Source: Ruminococcus gauvreauii | GTDB taxonomy: Bacteria; Bacillota; Clostridia; Lachnospirales; Lachnospiraceae | Length of the DNA stretch: 64,000 nt | Assembly (NCBI RefSeq): GCF_025151995.1 | Contig: NZ_CP102290.1 | Coordinates: 1,798,001 to 1,862,000 of the forward strand | Direction of reading: 5' to 3' | Shown: positions 42,596-52,284 of the stretch, in pieces | How the letters are laid out: every line of letters starts with the position of its first letter | How positions within the stretch are numbered: position 1 is the stretch's first letter | Made by a program: the position numbers and the translations under genes | The notes under the pieces: generated by a model | Told to the model about the DNA's origin: nothing | Seen by the model: the letters and a program-made list of their open reading frames with translations, nothing else | The model's database searches: none

Positions 42596-42635
42596 GAAAA
42601 ATGGAAGCTGCTGCAAAACTTTTACAACAGCTTCC
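42596..42635 (-). terminator. Terminator of the TPR/AAA protein gene
   Basis: GGAAGCTG (42603-42610) pairs with CAGCTTCC (42628-42635); on the minus strand ATTTTTCTTTT follows. Confidence 0.8.
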
Positions 42636-42647
42636 GACTCCATCCAG

Positions 42648-45008
42648 TTAAAAATCAAAATCTTTCTCGAAAAGAATAATACGTCCTTCCGGATCCAGTC
42701 TTCTGCTGGAAACTTTTCTGCCGATCTTTCCTCTGTGCGCCTTAGAGATGGCGTAATCAATCATTTCCTTGACGCTTGCCACCGTCATCGGCTCTTCATC
42801 TGTCTGCTTTTCGCCGATTCTGGTATACAGTGCCAGCACGCCCAGTTCGTCGATCTTATATCCCTGCTCTCTGGCGTACGTTCTTGCAAATGTCACAAGC
42901 TCATCGTTCGTAAATACCGGTATGGATATAACCGCATCAAACTTCCTCGCAAAATCAGGATGCCTGTTTAAAAGGCTGCGCATACTTGTTTTTTCATCTT
43001 CGATGATCAGCACCAGGCTGTCCGTCCTGAAAGAAAGCGCCCGCGACAACTGGTCGATCGTATCATCTGACATGCCTCCGGCATGTTCTATCAACAGAAA
43101 TCCTCCGGCCAGCTTGCCCACTACCTGAATCGGATCTTTCTCATTAAACGCTTCCCCGTCGATGCGTGCCATCTTTACCGCTTCAAGACCCAGATCCTTA
43201 CAGATTGCACGCAGCAGACTGTCAGTCAGCCTTGTTTTTCCGCTTCCCGGTCTTCCCATAACAGCTATATTACCGCGTTTTGACGTTTTATCACCCGCAT
43301 TGTTATAAACGCCTGCCATCGCATTCAGTATCTGCTCATCCATTCCCGGAACTTTTGCAAAATACGTAAACAGCTTCTTCTGTTCATCTGATAGTTTCTC
43401 AGGACGTGTATCGTTCAGAATGCGTGTTCTTCTTTCCTCCGGAGTCTCCTCTTCCAGTATCCGTTCCTCGATGGATTTCTCGGGTTCGGATTCATCGGCA
43501 GATACTTTCTGTAAAATCATCTGCTTTGCACACTCATCTTCCAGGCTAAACTCCTGTGTATCCCCTGACTGTTCTGCTTCCTTCGGTTCTTCATCTTCGG
43601 CAAACACCTGTGCAATAATGCTCTCTTCTAATCTGATGTCTTCCGTTTCAGCAGTTTCCTCAGCAGTTTCTTCCTCGTCTTCCTCCTCAAACCCCTCTGC
43701 CATCAGATCATGGATCATATCTCTGCCTTCCGGATTCTGAGGCTCAATATCCGAAACCTCTTCTTTTTCCGGAACAGATTCGTCCTGAATCTCCACTTCG
43801 GGAGCAGCAGTCTCTTCCTCCGCCGGCGTTTCTTCCTCTTTCTGGAATTCACCGGTAGTAATCTGCTGTGCCATCTGGCTCGCCGTCTCTTCCAGCAGCT
43901 GCCGCAGTACATCGTCCTTTTCGGCCGGTTCCTCCTCCGATACGGCTGCAGGCTCCGGATTTTCCGGTTCCTGGGTGCGTATTTTCTGAAGCTTCTCCGC
44001 CGGCAGTACAGTTGTATTTCCAAAACTTTCGGGCTCCAGCTCTTTCACTGACTGATAATCGATATCGGACTGTGCCTCAAGCTGTTCCTCTTCCTCATCG
44101 TCTTCATATCTGGGCATCAGCAATTCTTTTGTTTTATGTATGCCTGACAACACGTCTCTCAGACTGGAAGCCAGCTTTTCCTGCAGCTTTTCCGGCTCTA
44201 TCGGTCCCGGCTGAGCATAAGGCAGTGATCCGTCTGCAGATTCTTCCTGGGGCTGCGACGCAACTGCCGCTTCCGCCTCTGCCAGACTCTCTGACCCAGA
44301 CAAATCCGGCTGTACCTCAGTATTCGCCGTATTCTCTGACGGTCTCTTTTTTGTCGATCTCACCGGTTTGGGTGTCTCCGGTTCATTCTCTTCTACCGTA
44401 TCCCTGTTATCATATTTCGCCTGCTGTGAAGGGGTCAGTGACTCATACGCCATCTTGAGTTCCATGGCTTTTACGACATATTTTCCCTCGCTGAACCAGA
44501 GAATCAGGTCATCACACTCTTCCACGCATTTTTCTTTCATTCCGGCCTTCTGGTAAAGACGCGCCAGCTCGTATGCCCAGCGTTCCGTGTATTCTTTACT
44601 CTTATACTCTTCCAGAATCGCGATGAGATCTTCAACGGGTGCCCGTTTGGCTTTATAGATCTTATATTTCAGAATATATTTTGAACTGTCACCCGGTGCA
44701 TTCTGCTCATATTCCGTATAATAATCGACTGCCTCATCCGTCTCTCCCAGTTTCAGGCATACCTCCACCAGGCGATACAGGATGATCTTCCCTATAGATG
44801 ACCTCTTATATGCCAGGAGCAAAATCCGTTTGCTGTCGTCAAGCCTGTCATTCACCTCATAGATATCCGCCACCATGCAAAGCGTTCTGACGCTTTTTAC
44901 CCTGCGCCAGTCGATGGTGTCTACAATCTCAAGTGCCCCTTCAAAATCCTGTTTATCAACCAGTTCATTGATCTGGTCCAATTTTATTTGATATTCCGTC
45001 TTGTCCAA
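42648..45008 (-). CDS. TPR-containing AAA-type ATPase of unknown function
   Basis: A 786-residue cytoplasmic protein. The N-terminal part (about residues 1-190) is helical with TPR-like repeats; the middle (about 200-540) is very acidic, rich in Glu, Pro and Ala and probably disordered; the C-terminal part (about 560-786) is a P-loop ATPase with Walker A GRPGSGKTR and an acidic strand after it. I place the start at the TTG at 45006-45008, which has AGAGGTG six bases upstream and gives the sequence style of related proteins; 25 more codons are open upstream, but that stretch contains a TATAAT (45051-45056). I know no function; similar proteins seem confined to Lachnospiraceae and relatives, from memory. 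Confidence 0.8.
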   Translation of the reverse strand: MDKTEYQIKLDQINELVDKQDFEGALEIVDTIDWRRVKSVRTLCMVADIYEVNDRLDDSKRILLLAYKRSSIGKIILYRLVEVCLKLGETDEAVDYYTEYEQNAPGDSSKYILKYKIYKAKRAPVEDLIAILEEYKSKEYTERWAYELARLYQKAGMKEKCVEECDDLILWFSEGKYVVKAMELKMAYESLTPSQQAKYDNRDTVEENEPETPKPVRSTKKRPSENTANTEVQPDLSGSESLAEAEAAVASQPQEESADGSLPYAQPGPIEPEKLQEKLASSLRDVLSGIHKTKELLMPRYEDDEEEEQLEAQSDIDYQSVKELEPESFGNTTVLPAEKLQKIRTQEPENPEPAAVSEEEPAEKDDVLRQLLEETASQMAQQITTGEFQKEEETPAEEETAAPEVEIQDESVPEKEEVSDIEPQNPEGRDMIHDLMAEGFEEEDEEETAEETAETEDIRLEESIIAQVFAEDEEPKEAEQSGDTQEFSLEDECAKQMILQKVSADESEPEKSIEERILEEETPEERRTRILNDTRPEKLSDEQKKLFTYFAKVPGMDEQILNAMAGVYNNAGDKTSKRGNIAVMGRPGSGKTRLTDSLLRAICKDLGLEAVKMARIDGEAFNEKDPIQVVGKLAGGFLLIEHAGGMSDDTIDQLSRALSFRTDSLVLIIEDEKTSMRSLLNRHPDFARKFDAVISIPVFTNDELVTFARTYAREQGYKIDELGVLALYTRIGEKQTDEEPMTVASVKEMIDYAISKAHRGKIGRKVSSRRLDPEGRIILFEKDFDF

Positions 45009-45152
45009 CGTATTCACCTCTGTTTTCAAGTCCGCGCATGAGGACTCGCTATTATACCTGCCTAATCCTTTTAAGTTTATCATACCGCATATGCGATGTC
45101 AAAGTAAAACGTTGGGTTTCATGCCTCGGACCGGGCTATGCGTTCCATAAAC

Positions 45153-45182
45153 AAAGAGCGCCGGCAAATGTCGGCACCCTTT
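45153..45182 (-). terminator. Terminator of glgP
   Basis: The 13-base arms 45153-45165 and 45170-45182 pair on the minus strand (two G-U pairs, one mismatch), followed by TTTGTTT. Confidence 0.6.
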
Positions 45183-45194
45183 ATGCTTAAGACT

Positions 45195-47651
45195 CTATTT
45201 TACTTTCACCCGGTCCAAATGCCAGATGTCATCCACATACTGCTGGATCGTTCTGTCAGATGTAAACTTGCCGGATCTCGCCACATTCAGCATTGCCATC
45301 CGGGCCCATTTTTCCTCGTCTCTGTATGCAGCTTCCACCTTCTCCTGTGCCTGTGCATAGCTCTTGAAGTCCGCAAGGATAAAGTACGTATCCGCGCGGT
45401 CACTGCTGTTCGTGTTCAGCAGAGAATCATAAATATCCCGGAACATCTCCGTATCATTTGAAAATGTACCGTTGATCAGGGACATCAGCACCTGACGGAT
45501 CTCCTGATCTGTGTTGAAATAGTAGTTCGGGTCATAGCCGCCGTTTTTCTCGAAATTGATGACTTCATCTGCAGACAGACCGAAGATAAATGCATTCTCT
45601 TCTCCCACTTCCTCTACGATCTCTACATTCGCGCCGTCCATGGTTCCCAGTGTCGGAGCTCCGTTCAGCATAAATTTCATATTACCGGTACCGGACGCTT
45701 CCTTGCTGGCTGTTGAGATCTGTTCTGATACATCCGCCGCTGCGAAAATCCATTCCGCATTGCTTACACGGTAATCTTCGATAAACACGACTTTCAGCTT
45801 ACCTTCGATGGATGCATCGTTGTTGATAACATCAGCCACGGAGTTGATCAGCTTGATCGTCAGTTTTGCTCTCTTATATCCAGCCGCCGCTTTGGCACCG
45901 AAGATAAATGTCCTCGGATAAAATTCCATGTCCGGATGCTCTTTGATCTTGTTATACAGATACATCACATGCAGGATATTCATCAGCTGACGTTTGTACT
46001 CATGCAGCCGTTTTACCTGTACATCAAAGATAGAACGGGGATCAATTTCGATATTGTTGTGCTCCAGGATGTATTTTGCAAGACGGACTTTGTTCTGATA
46101 TTTGATATTCATGAACTCCGCCTGAGCCTTCTTGTCATCCGCATAGAGTTCCAGCTTTTTAATCTGAGAAAGATCGGTGATCCACTCTTTCCCGATGTGG
46201 GCGGTTACCCAGTCTGCGAGCAGCGGATTTCCATGGAGCAGGAATCTTCTCTGGGTAATACCGTTCGTCTTATTATTAAATTTCTCTGGCATCATCTCAT
46301 AGAAATCTTTCAGTTCCTGTTTTTCCAGGATCTCCGTATGGAGCCTTGCAACGCCATTGACGGAATATCCGCCTACGATTGCCATATGGGCCATCTTGAT
46401 CTGCCCGTCATAGATGATCGCCATCTTCTTTACTTTCTCCTGATTTCCAGGATACTTTTCATTGATCTCGATCAGGAATCTCCTGTTGATCTCCTCAATG
46501 ATCTGATAAATTCTCGGCAGCAGCCTTGAGAACAGCTCGATCGGCCACTTCTCGAGCGCTTCTGCCATGATGGTGTGATTCGTATAAGCACATGTCTTCG
46601 TCGTCACTTCCCAGGCTTCTTCCCAGGTAAGTCCTTCCTCATCCATCAGAATACGCATAAGCTCTGCCACCGCGACCGTCGGATGCGTGTCATTCATCTG
46701 GAATGTCACTTTTTCATACAGTTTGTGAATATCGCTGTGTGCTTTTTTATATTTTGCAACCGCAGCCTGAATGCTTGCCGAGATGAAGAAATACTGCTGT
46801 TTCAGGCGCAGTTCTTTACCCGCATAGTGATTATCATTCGGATAGAGCACCTCAACGATGTTCTTCGCCAGGTTCTCCTGTTCAACCGCTTTCTTATAAT
46901 CACCTTTGTCGAAGGAATCCAGCTGGAAGGTGTCAATCGCCTCGGCATCCCAGATGCGGAGTGTATTTACGACACCGTTTCCGTAGCCGACGATCGGCAT
47001 ATCATACGGGATCGCCATAACGGACTGATATCCTTCCTGAATAAAGTTATTCCTTCCTGTCGCAGGATCATGCTCTACTTTGACGTATCCGCCGAACTTT
47101 ACTTCTTTCGCATATTCCGGTCTGCGCAGTTCGAATGGATTGCCGTTTTTCAGCCAGTTATCCGGGACCTCTATCTGATATCCATCGCGAATTTCCTGTT
47201 TGAACATGCCATAGCGGTAGCGGATCCCACAGCCATATGCACTGTATCCCAATGTCGCAAGAGAATCCAGAAAACAAGCTGCAAGACGTCCAAGACCTCC
47301 GTTTCCAAGAGCTGCATCCGGTTCCTGGTCCTCGATCACATTGAGATCAAATCCCATCTCATCCAGTGCCTCTTTTACTTCCTGATAAGCGGTTAAATTG
47401 ATCAGGTTATTTCCAAGCGCTCTTCCCATCAGGAACTCCATGGACATGTAATAAACCGTCTTGGGATCCTCTTTCTTAAATGTTTCCTGTGTGTTCAGCC
47501 AGTTGTCAATGATTACATCTTTCACAGCATATGCCACTGCCTGGAATACCTGCTGAGGTGTAGCCTCATCAATCGTTTTTCTGTACAAAACCTTTACGTT
47601 GTCCTTGACCTCTTTTTTGAATTGAACTTTGTCAAATCGCTTGTTTTGCAT
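45195..47651 (-). CDS. glgP: Glycogen/maltodextrin phosphorylase
   Basis: An 818-residue GT35 phosphorylase that releases glucose 1-phosphate from glycogen or maltodextrins. The pyridoxal phosphate lysine is in EASGTGNMKFMLNGA near residue 655; the N-terminal GNGGLGRLAACFLDS is also typical. Length is that of the full family. The start has AGGATG. It lies 37 bases after ileS, with no terminator seen between, so readthrough from ileS is possible. Confidence 0.96.
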   Translation of the reverse strand: MQNKRFDKVQFKKEVKDNVKVLYRKTIDEATPQQVFQAVAYAVKDVIIDNWLNTQETFKKEDPKTVYYMSMEFLMGRALGNNLINLTAYQEVKEALDEMGFDLNVIEDQEPDAALGNGGLGRLAACFLDSLATLGYSAYGCGIRYRYGMFKQEIRDGYQIEVPDNWLKNGNPFELRRPEYAKEVKFGGYVKVEHDPATGRNNFIQEGYQSVMAIPYDMPIVGYGNGVVNTLRIWDAEAIDTFQLDSFDKGDYKKAVEQENLAKNIVEVLYPNDNHYAGKELRLKQQYFFISASIQAAVAKYKKAHSDIHKLYEKVTFQMNDTHPTVAVAELMRILMDEEGLTWEEAWEVTTKTCAYTNHTIMAEALEKWPIELFSRLLPRIYQIIEEINRRFLIEINEKYPGNQEKVKKMAIIYDGQIKMAHMAIVGGYSVNGVARLHTEILEKQELKDFYEMMPEKFNNKTNGITQRRFLLHGNPLLADWVTAHIGKEWITDLSQIKKLELYADDKKAQAEFMNIKYQNKVRLAKYILEHNNIEIDPRSIFDVQVKRLHEYKRQLMNILHVMYLYNKIKEHPDMEFYPRTFIFGAKAAAGYKRAKLTIKLINSVADVINNDASIEGKLKVVFIEDYRVSNAEWIFAAADVSEQISTASKEASGTGNMKFMLNGAPTLGTMDGANVEIVEEVGEENAFIFGLSADEVINFEKNGGYDPNYYFNTDQEIRQVLMSLINGTFSNDTEMFRDIYDSLLNTNSSDRADTYFILADFKSYAQAQEKVEAAYRDEEKWARMAMLNVARSGKFTSDRTIQQYVDDIWHLDRVKVK

Positions 47652-47688
47652 AACATCCTCCTTCTTTTACCAATATGGAGTTACGTAC

Positions 47689-50600
47689 TTATCCCTCTAT
47701 CTTCTCTACCGACAGCGTAACTTTTTCGGAATTGATATTCCATTCTTTTGTATATCCCTCTGTATTGTTATAGACAATGTCAAGGGCAAGTACTTCTGAT
47801 TTTATCTCAGATTCGTGTACCCTCATGATGCCTTCTATGATCTGATTGTCTGCTTCATATACCTTAATCTTATCTGTCACTTCAAATCCGGCTTCTTTGC
47901 GCATCGTCTGAATCTTGCTGATCAGCTCCCGCACAAAGCCTTCCTCCACCAGTTCCGGCGTCAGATTCGTGTCCAGAACAACGGTGACTTCATTGTCAGA
48001 TTCGGATACATACCCCTCCATCCGGGCCGTATCAATGAGCAAATCCTGCTCTAATAATACAATTACCTCACCATTAATGTCAAGTTTAAGCTCACCTTGT
48101 TCCTTCAGCTGTGCCATCGCTTTACTGCCGTCGAGCTCTGAAAGCGCTGATTTAATGCCTCCAAGCAGTTTTCCGTATTTCGGTCCCACAGTCTTAAGCT
48201 GCGGCTTAAAGGTATAGGTGATAAATGAATCCAGCTCATCTGTAAACGACATCTTCTTGACATTCAGTTCTTCCTCGATGATCTGCTGATAGAAATCCGA
48301 AAGGATAAACGGTGCTTTGACATACATATTTCCGATCGGCTGACGGTTCTTCACATTTGCCGTATTCCTGCATGCTCTGCCAAGAACGACGATTTTGAGC
48401 AGATCCTTCATGTCCTCTTCCAGTTTCGGATCGATCCACGCCTCATTTGCTTTCGGGAAATCGCACAGATGCACGCTTTCCGGCGCATTCGCATCGATGC
48501 TGCATACAAGGTTCTGATAAATGTCCTCCGTCATGAACGGAATCATCGGCGCCGCCACTTTTGATACTGTCACAAGCGCCGTATACAGTGTCATATACGC
48601 ATTGACCTTATCCTGTTCCATTCCCTTTGCCCAGAAACGTTCGCGGCTTCTTCTGACGTACCAGTTACTCATGTCATCCACAAAGTCCTGCAGCGCTCTT
48701 GCAGTCTCCGGAATCTTGTAATTTTCCAGATTTTCATCTACCGTCTTGATCAGTGTATTCAGTTTCGAGAGCAGCCATTTATCCATGACCGATAATTTAT
48801 CATATTCCAGCGCATACTTCGTCGCATCGAACTGATCGATCTCGGCGTACAGTACAAAGAAAGCGTATGTGTTCCACAGCGTCCCGAGGAATTTGCGCTG
48901 CCCTTCGGTAACAGCTTTTCCGTGGAAGCGGTTCGGAAGCCACGGGGCACTGTTGACATAGAAATACCAGCGGATGGCATCCGCTCCATACTGATTCAGC
49001 GCATCGAACGGATCAACCGCATTTCCTTTGGATTTGCTCATTTTCTGCCCGTTTTCATCCTGTACATGACCGAGGACTATGACATTTTCATACGGCGCCT
49101 TGTTGAAGATCAGCGTCGAGATTGCCAGAAGAGAGTAGAACCATCCCCTGGTCTGATCAACAGCCTCCGAGATAAACTGTGCCGGGAACTGTGCATCAAA
49201 TAATTCCCTGTTTTCAAACGGATAGTGGTGCTGCGCAAACGGCATCGATCCGGAATCAAACCAGCAGTCGATCACCTCCGGTACGCGGTGCATCTTTTTG
49301 CCGCATTCCGGACATGTGATGGTGACATTATCAATATATGGACGGTGCAGTTCGATATCATCCGGGCAGTTGTCAGACATTTCCTTCAGTTCTTCAATGC
49401 TGCCGATCGAATGCATATGACCGCATTCACATTCCCAGATATTCAGCGGCGTGCCCCAATAGCGGTTACGGCTGATCCCCCAGTCCTGAACGTTTTCCAG
49501 CCAGTCGCCAAAGCGTCCTTTTCCGATGCTCTCCGGAATCCAGTTGATCGTGTTGTTATTGCGGATCAGGTCGTCTTTGACGGCCGTCATCCTGATAAAC
49601 CATGATTCCCGTGCATAGTAGATCAGAGGTGTATCACACCTCCAGCAGTGCGGATAGCTGTGTTCAAACACCGGTGCAGCAAACAGCAGTTCCCTGTCTT
49701 TCAGATCCTGCAGGATCGCAGGGTCTGCCTTTTTACAGAAGGTACCTGCCCACGGCGTCTCTTTTGTCATCTCACCCTTATCATCGACCAGCTGCACGAA
49801 CGGAAGGTCATACTTTCTTCCCACGTTAGCATCATCCTCGCCGAATGCAGGGGCGATATGGACCACACCGGTACCGTCTGTGAGCGTTACATAGCCGTCA
49901 CACGTTATAAAGTGTGATTTTTTCTTCTGTTTTTCACAGATGGGTGTAACAAAATCGTACAGAGGCACGTATTCCTTATATTCCAGTTCCTGCCCCTTAT
50001 ACGTCTCCAGAACTTCATATGCCGGTTTATCTTCTTCAGCCAGTCCTCCGAGAACAGTGTCAAGCAGCGCCTCCGCCATATAATACGTATATCCGTCAGC
50101 CGCCTTAACTTTTACATATGTTTCGTCCGGATTCACACAGAGCCCGACGTTGGACGGCAGGGTCCACGGTGTCGTGGTCCATGCCAGAATATAGGCATCC
50201 TCTTCTTTTACCTTAAACCGCACGATCGCAGAGCGTTCTTTCACATCTTTATATCCCTGCGCCACCTCGTGACTGGAGAGCGGAGTTCCGCATCGCGGAC
50301 AGTAGGGTACGATCTTATATCCCTTGTAGAGGAGGTCTTTCTCCCATATCTGTTTCAGCGCCCACCACTCTGATTCAATAAAATCATTTTCATAGGTCAC
50401 ATAGGGATGATCCATATCTGCCCAGAACCCTACCTGGTTGGAGAAATCTTCCCACATTCCTTTATACTTCCAGACGCTCTCCTTGCAGTGTTTGATAAAC
50501 GGTTCCAGACCGTATTCCTCAATCTGCTCTTTTCCGTCCAGCCCAAGCAGTTTCTCCACTTCCAGTTCCACCGGAAGCCCATGAGTATCCCATCCGGCTT

Positions 50601-50844
50601 TACGCGGAACCATATACCCTTTCATCGTGCGGTAACGCGGGATCATATCCTTGATCACGCGCGTAAGCACATGTCCGATATGAGGCTTTCCGTTAGCCGT
50701 TGGCGGTCCATCGTAAAATGTATATGCCGGACATTCTTTTCTGTTGTCCATACTTTTTTCAAAAATCTGATGGTCACTCCAAAATTTCTCAACATCTTTT
50801 TCCCTGTCTACAAAATTGAGATTTGTTGACACTTTCCTGTACAT
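47689..50844 (-). CDS. ileS: Isoleucyl-tRNA synthetase, long eukaryote-like type
   Basis: A 1051-residue class I synthetase that charges tRNA-Ile. The HIGH motif (NGKPHIGHVL, near residue 47) and KMSKS motif (GQKMSKSKGN, near 600) are intact, and the editing domain lies between them. Sequence style and length place it with the eukaryote-like (IleS2) enzymes, which as a group tolerate mupirocin; resistance here is an inference. AAGGAGG precedes the ATG. A T-box leader with an isoleucine codon lies upstream. Confidence 0.96.
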   Translation of the reverse strand: MYRKVSTNLNFVDREKDVEKFWSDHQIFEKSMDNRKECPAYTFYDGPPTANGKPHIGHVLTRVIKDMIPRYRTMKGYMVPRKAGWDTHGLPVELEVEKLLGLDGKEQIEEYGLEPFIKHCKESVWKYKGMWEDFSNQVGFWADMDHPYVTYENDFIESEWWALKQIWEKDLLYKGYKIVPYCPRCGTPLSSHEVAQGYKDVKERSAIVRFKVKEEDAYILAWTTTPWTLPSNVGLCVNPDETYVKVKAADGYTYYMAEALLDTVLGGLAEEDKPAYEVLETYKGQELEYKEYVPLYDFVTPICEKQKKKSHFITCDGYVTLTDGTGVVHIAPAFGEDDANVGRKYDLPFVQLVDDKGEMTKETPWAGTFCKKADPAILQDLKDRELLFAAPVFEHSYPHCWRCDTPLIYYARESWFIRMTAVKDDLIRNNNTINWIPESIGKGRFGDWLENVQDWGISRNRYWGTPLNIWECECGHMHSIGSIEELKEMSDNCPDDIELHRPYIDNVTITCPECGKKMHRVPEVIDCWFDSGSMPFAQHHYPFENRELFDAQFPAQFISEAVDQTRGWFYSLLAISTLIFNKAPYENVIVLGHVQDENGQKMSKSKGNAVDPFDALNQYGADAIRWYFYVNSAPWLPNRFHGKAVTEGQRKFLGTLWNTYAFFVLYAEIDQFDATKYALEYDKLSVMDKWLLSKLNTLIKTVDENLENYKIPETARALQDFVDDMSNWYVRRSRERFWAKGMEQDKVNAYMTLYTALVTVSKVAAPMIPFMTEDIYQNLVCSIDANAPESVHLCDFPKANEAWIDPKLEEDMKDLLKIVVLGRACRNTANVKNRQPIGNMYVKAPFILSDFYQQIIEEELNVKKMSFTDELDSFITYTFKPQLKTVGPKYGKLLGGIKSALSELDGSKAMAQLKEQGELKLDINGEVIVLLEQDLLIDTARMEGYVSESDNEVTVVLDTNLTPELVEEGFVRELISKIQTMRKEAGFEVTDKIKVYEADNQIIEGIMRVHESEIKSEVLALDIVYNNTEGYTKEWNINSEKVTLSVEKIEG

Positions 50845-50880
50845 GCTGTTTGTTCCTCCTTATCCTGGTAAAATAAATGA

Positions 50881-51115
50881 AGCTCCCGTCCTGTAATAGG
50901 ACGAGAGCTAAAAGCTTCGCAGCCACCTGTTACAACATACTATCATACGCGTTCCCTGTAACGGGGGAATTCCGGCATATCTTACTTGGGAATGACTATC
51001 CTTTTCAGACTGGCAACTCAGGAGTGATTTTCCTCTGTTTCTACTGATACCGGTCTTTCACCATCTCCGGCTCGCTTTCAAACTTCAAAACAGACTACTG
51101 TCTCCGTCTCAGTTT
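50881..51115 (-). promoter_or_regulatory. T-box leader of ileS (isoleucine specifier)
   Basis: The minus-strand leader has the parts of a transcriptional T-box: stem I from about 51110, a specifier loop with ATC at 51026-51028 followed by A, the T-box bulge AGGTGGCTGCGAAGC (50914-50928), and the competing terminator stem GCTCTCGTCCT/AGGACGGGAGC (50881-50909) with a T-rich tail. Uncharged tRNA-Ile should stabilise the antiterminator and switch ileS on. Confidence 0.92.
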
Positions 51116-51172
51116 TTTAATATTACGCTGATACTGACGGCTGACAGCCGGTTTATCCGCGCACTTTGCTAT

Positions 51173-51202
51173 ATTATACGTATATTATTTACAGATTGTC
51201 AA
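51173..51202 (-). promoter_or_regulatory. Promoter of the ileS leader
   Basis: TTGACA (51197-51202) and TATAAT (51173-51178) are spaced by 18 bases. The -35 box lies within the last codons of the exonuclease gene. Confidence 0.8.
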
Positions 51203-52166
51203 TGGTTAATCGCTGTTTTGCCTCTTTCTTTTTCTGTCTCCGTTTCCTTTTTAAGATATCTCGCTTTTCCCGGATCTCAACCGCTTCATCTTCACCGGCA
51301 AGCTTTATGGTTTTCACGACATAAAACTTTCCGTCCTCTGCCTTCTTCATCCGAATCTTGCCTTTAAGGTAACCGTGCTTTCCGCAGTATGCCACACAGT
51401 AATAATTTTTGGAATTGATGGAGAACCATCGTATTTTTTTCCGAACGTTTTTACCGCACAGGAAACACCTGCTGGCACTGATCTCACGTTCTTTCATCGC
51501 ATCTTCCTTGCTCTCAAATTCCCGTGAGATATATTTTTCGTAACCCTCACTGATGACATGAATCTCTTCTTCCCTGGACTGAGGATTCTGGTAACAGTCG
51601 ATCGAATCATTCATCCGAATGACCTCCTCATCAATCCGTGCCAGGATATCAGCAGTATAATATGCATCTGTCAGCGCATGATGAAAGTCCCTTGTCTTTG
51701 CAATATTCAGGTAATCGATCCCGTATTCCAAAGACCGCCTGCTTTTACCGTCCTCATATTCCATGCTGAATAATTTCTGAACGTCATAGTACCGTATGGG
51801 GCCTTTGAGCAGATCCAGCAGGCCGTAATATTTCATATTTCGCTGAAGTTCTGTCAGATCCATGCTTCCCCAGGAACAAAACCTGTAGTCTTCACCGCAC
51901 CACTCCAGAAAATCTTTGACCGCGTCGTAAAAAAAGTCTCCGGATTCCAGCATCTTCATACTCATACCCAGGATTTCTTTTGTTCTGTAATGTATCCTTT
52001 TATAGACCATCGGGTGAATCAGCCGGTGAAATTCCCCCAGCACATTTTTTTCCTCATCGAGCTTTACCGCTCCTATTTCAATGATTTCAAATGGAAGGCG
52101 GGGGTTTTCCCTGTCTTTTCCATATGGGCACTGATTCCATTCCAGGTCGAATACAATATAATTCAT
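51189..52166 (-). CDS. DEDDh-type 3'-5' exonuclease (KapD-like) with a C-terminal Cys-rich domain
   Basis: A 325-residue nuclease. The exonuclease acids are visible: D-x-E in FDLEWNQ (residues 6-12), an Asp in WGSMDLTELQ near residue 102, and His/Asp in HHALTDAYYTA near residue 160. The C-terminal part (about 235-300) has paired cysteines (CFLCG, CVAYCGKHG), which suggests a small zinc-binding unit, and ends in a basic Lys/Arg-rich tail. The target may be RNA or single-stranded DNA. It carries the ileS promoter in its 3' end. Confidence 0.87.
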   Translation of the reverse strand: MNYIVFDLEWNQCPYGKDRENPRLPFEIIEIGAVKLDEEKNVLGEFHRLIHPMVYKRIHYRTKEILGMSMKMLESGDFFYDAVKDFLEWCGEDYRFCSWGSMDLTELQRNMKYYGLLDLLKGPIRYYDVQKLFSMEYEDGKSRRSLEYGIDYLNIAKTRDFHHALTDAYYTADILARIDEEVIRMNDSIDCYQNPQSREEEIHVISEGYEKYISREFESKEDAMKEREISASRCFLCGKNVRKKIRWFSINSKNYYCVAYCGKHGYLKGKIRMKKAEDGKFYVVKTIKLAGEDEAVEIREKRDILKRKRRQKKKEAKQRLTIDNL

Positions 52167-52284
52167 GACGATGTCTCCATTCTATCCACTGCCATAATCG
52201 AAAAAGCATCTGTGTCTGCATGGCAATGTTCATCAACGCTTATATCGTAGCATAGATGGAATAAGGAATCAACTTTTGTTATTT

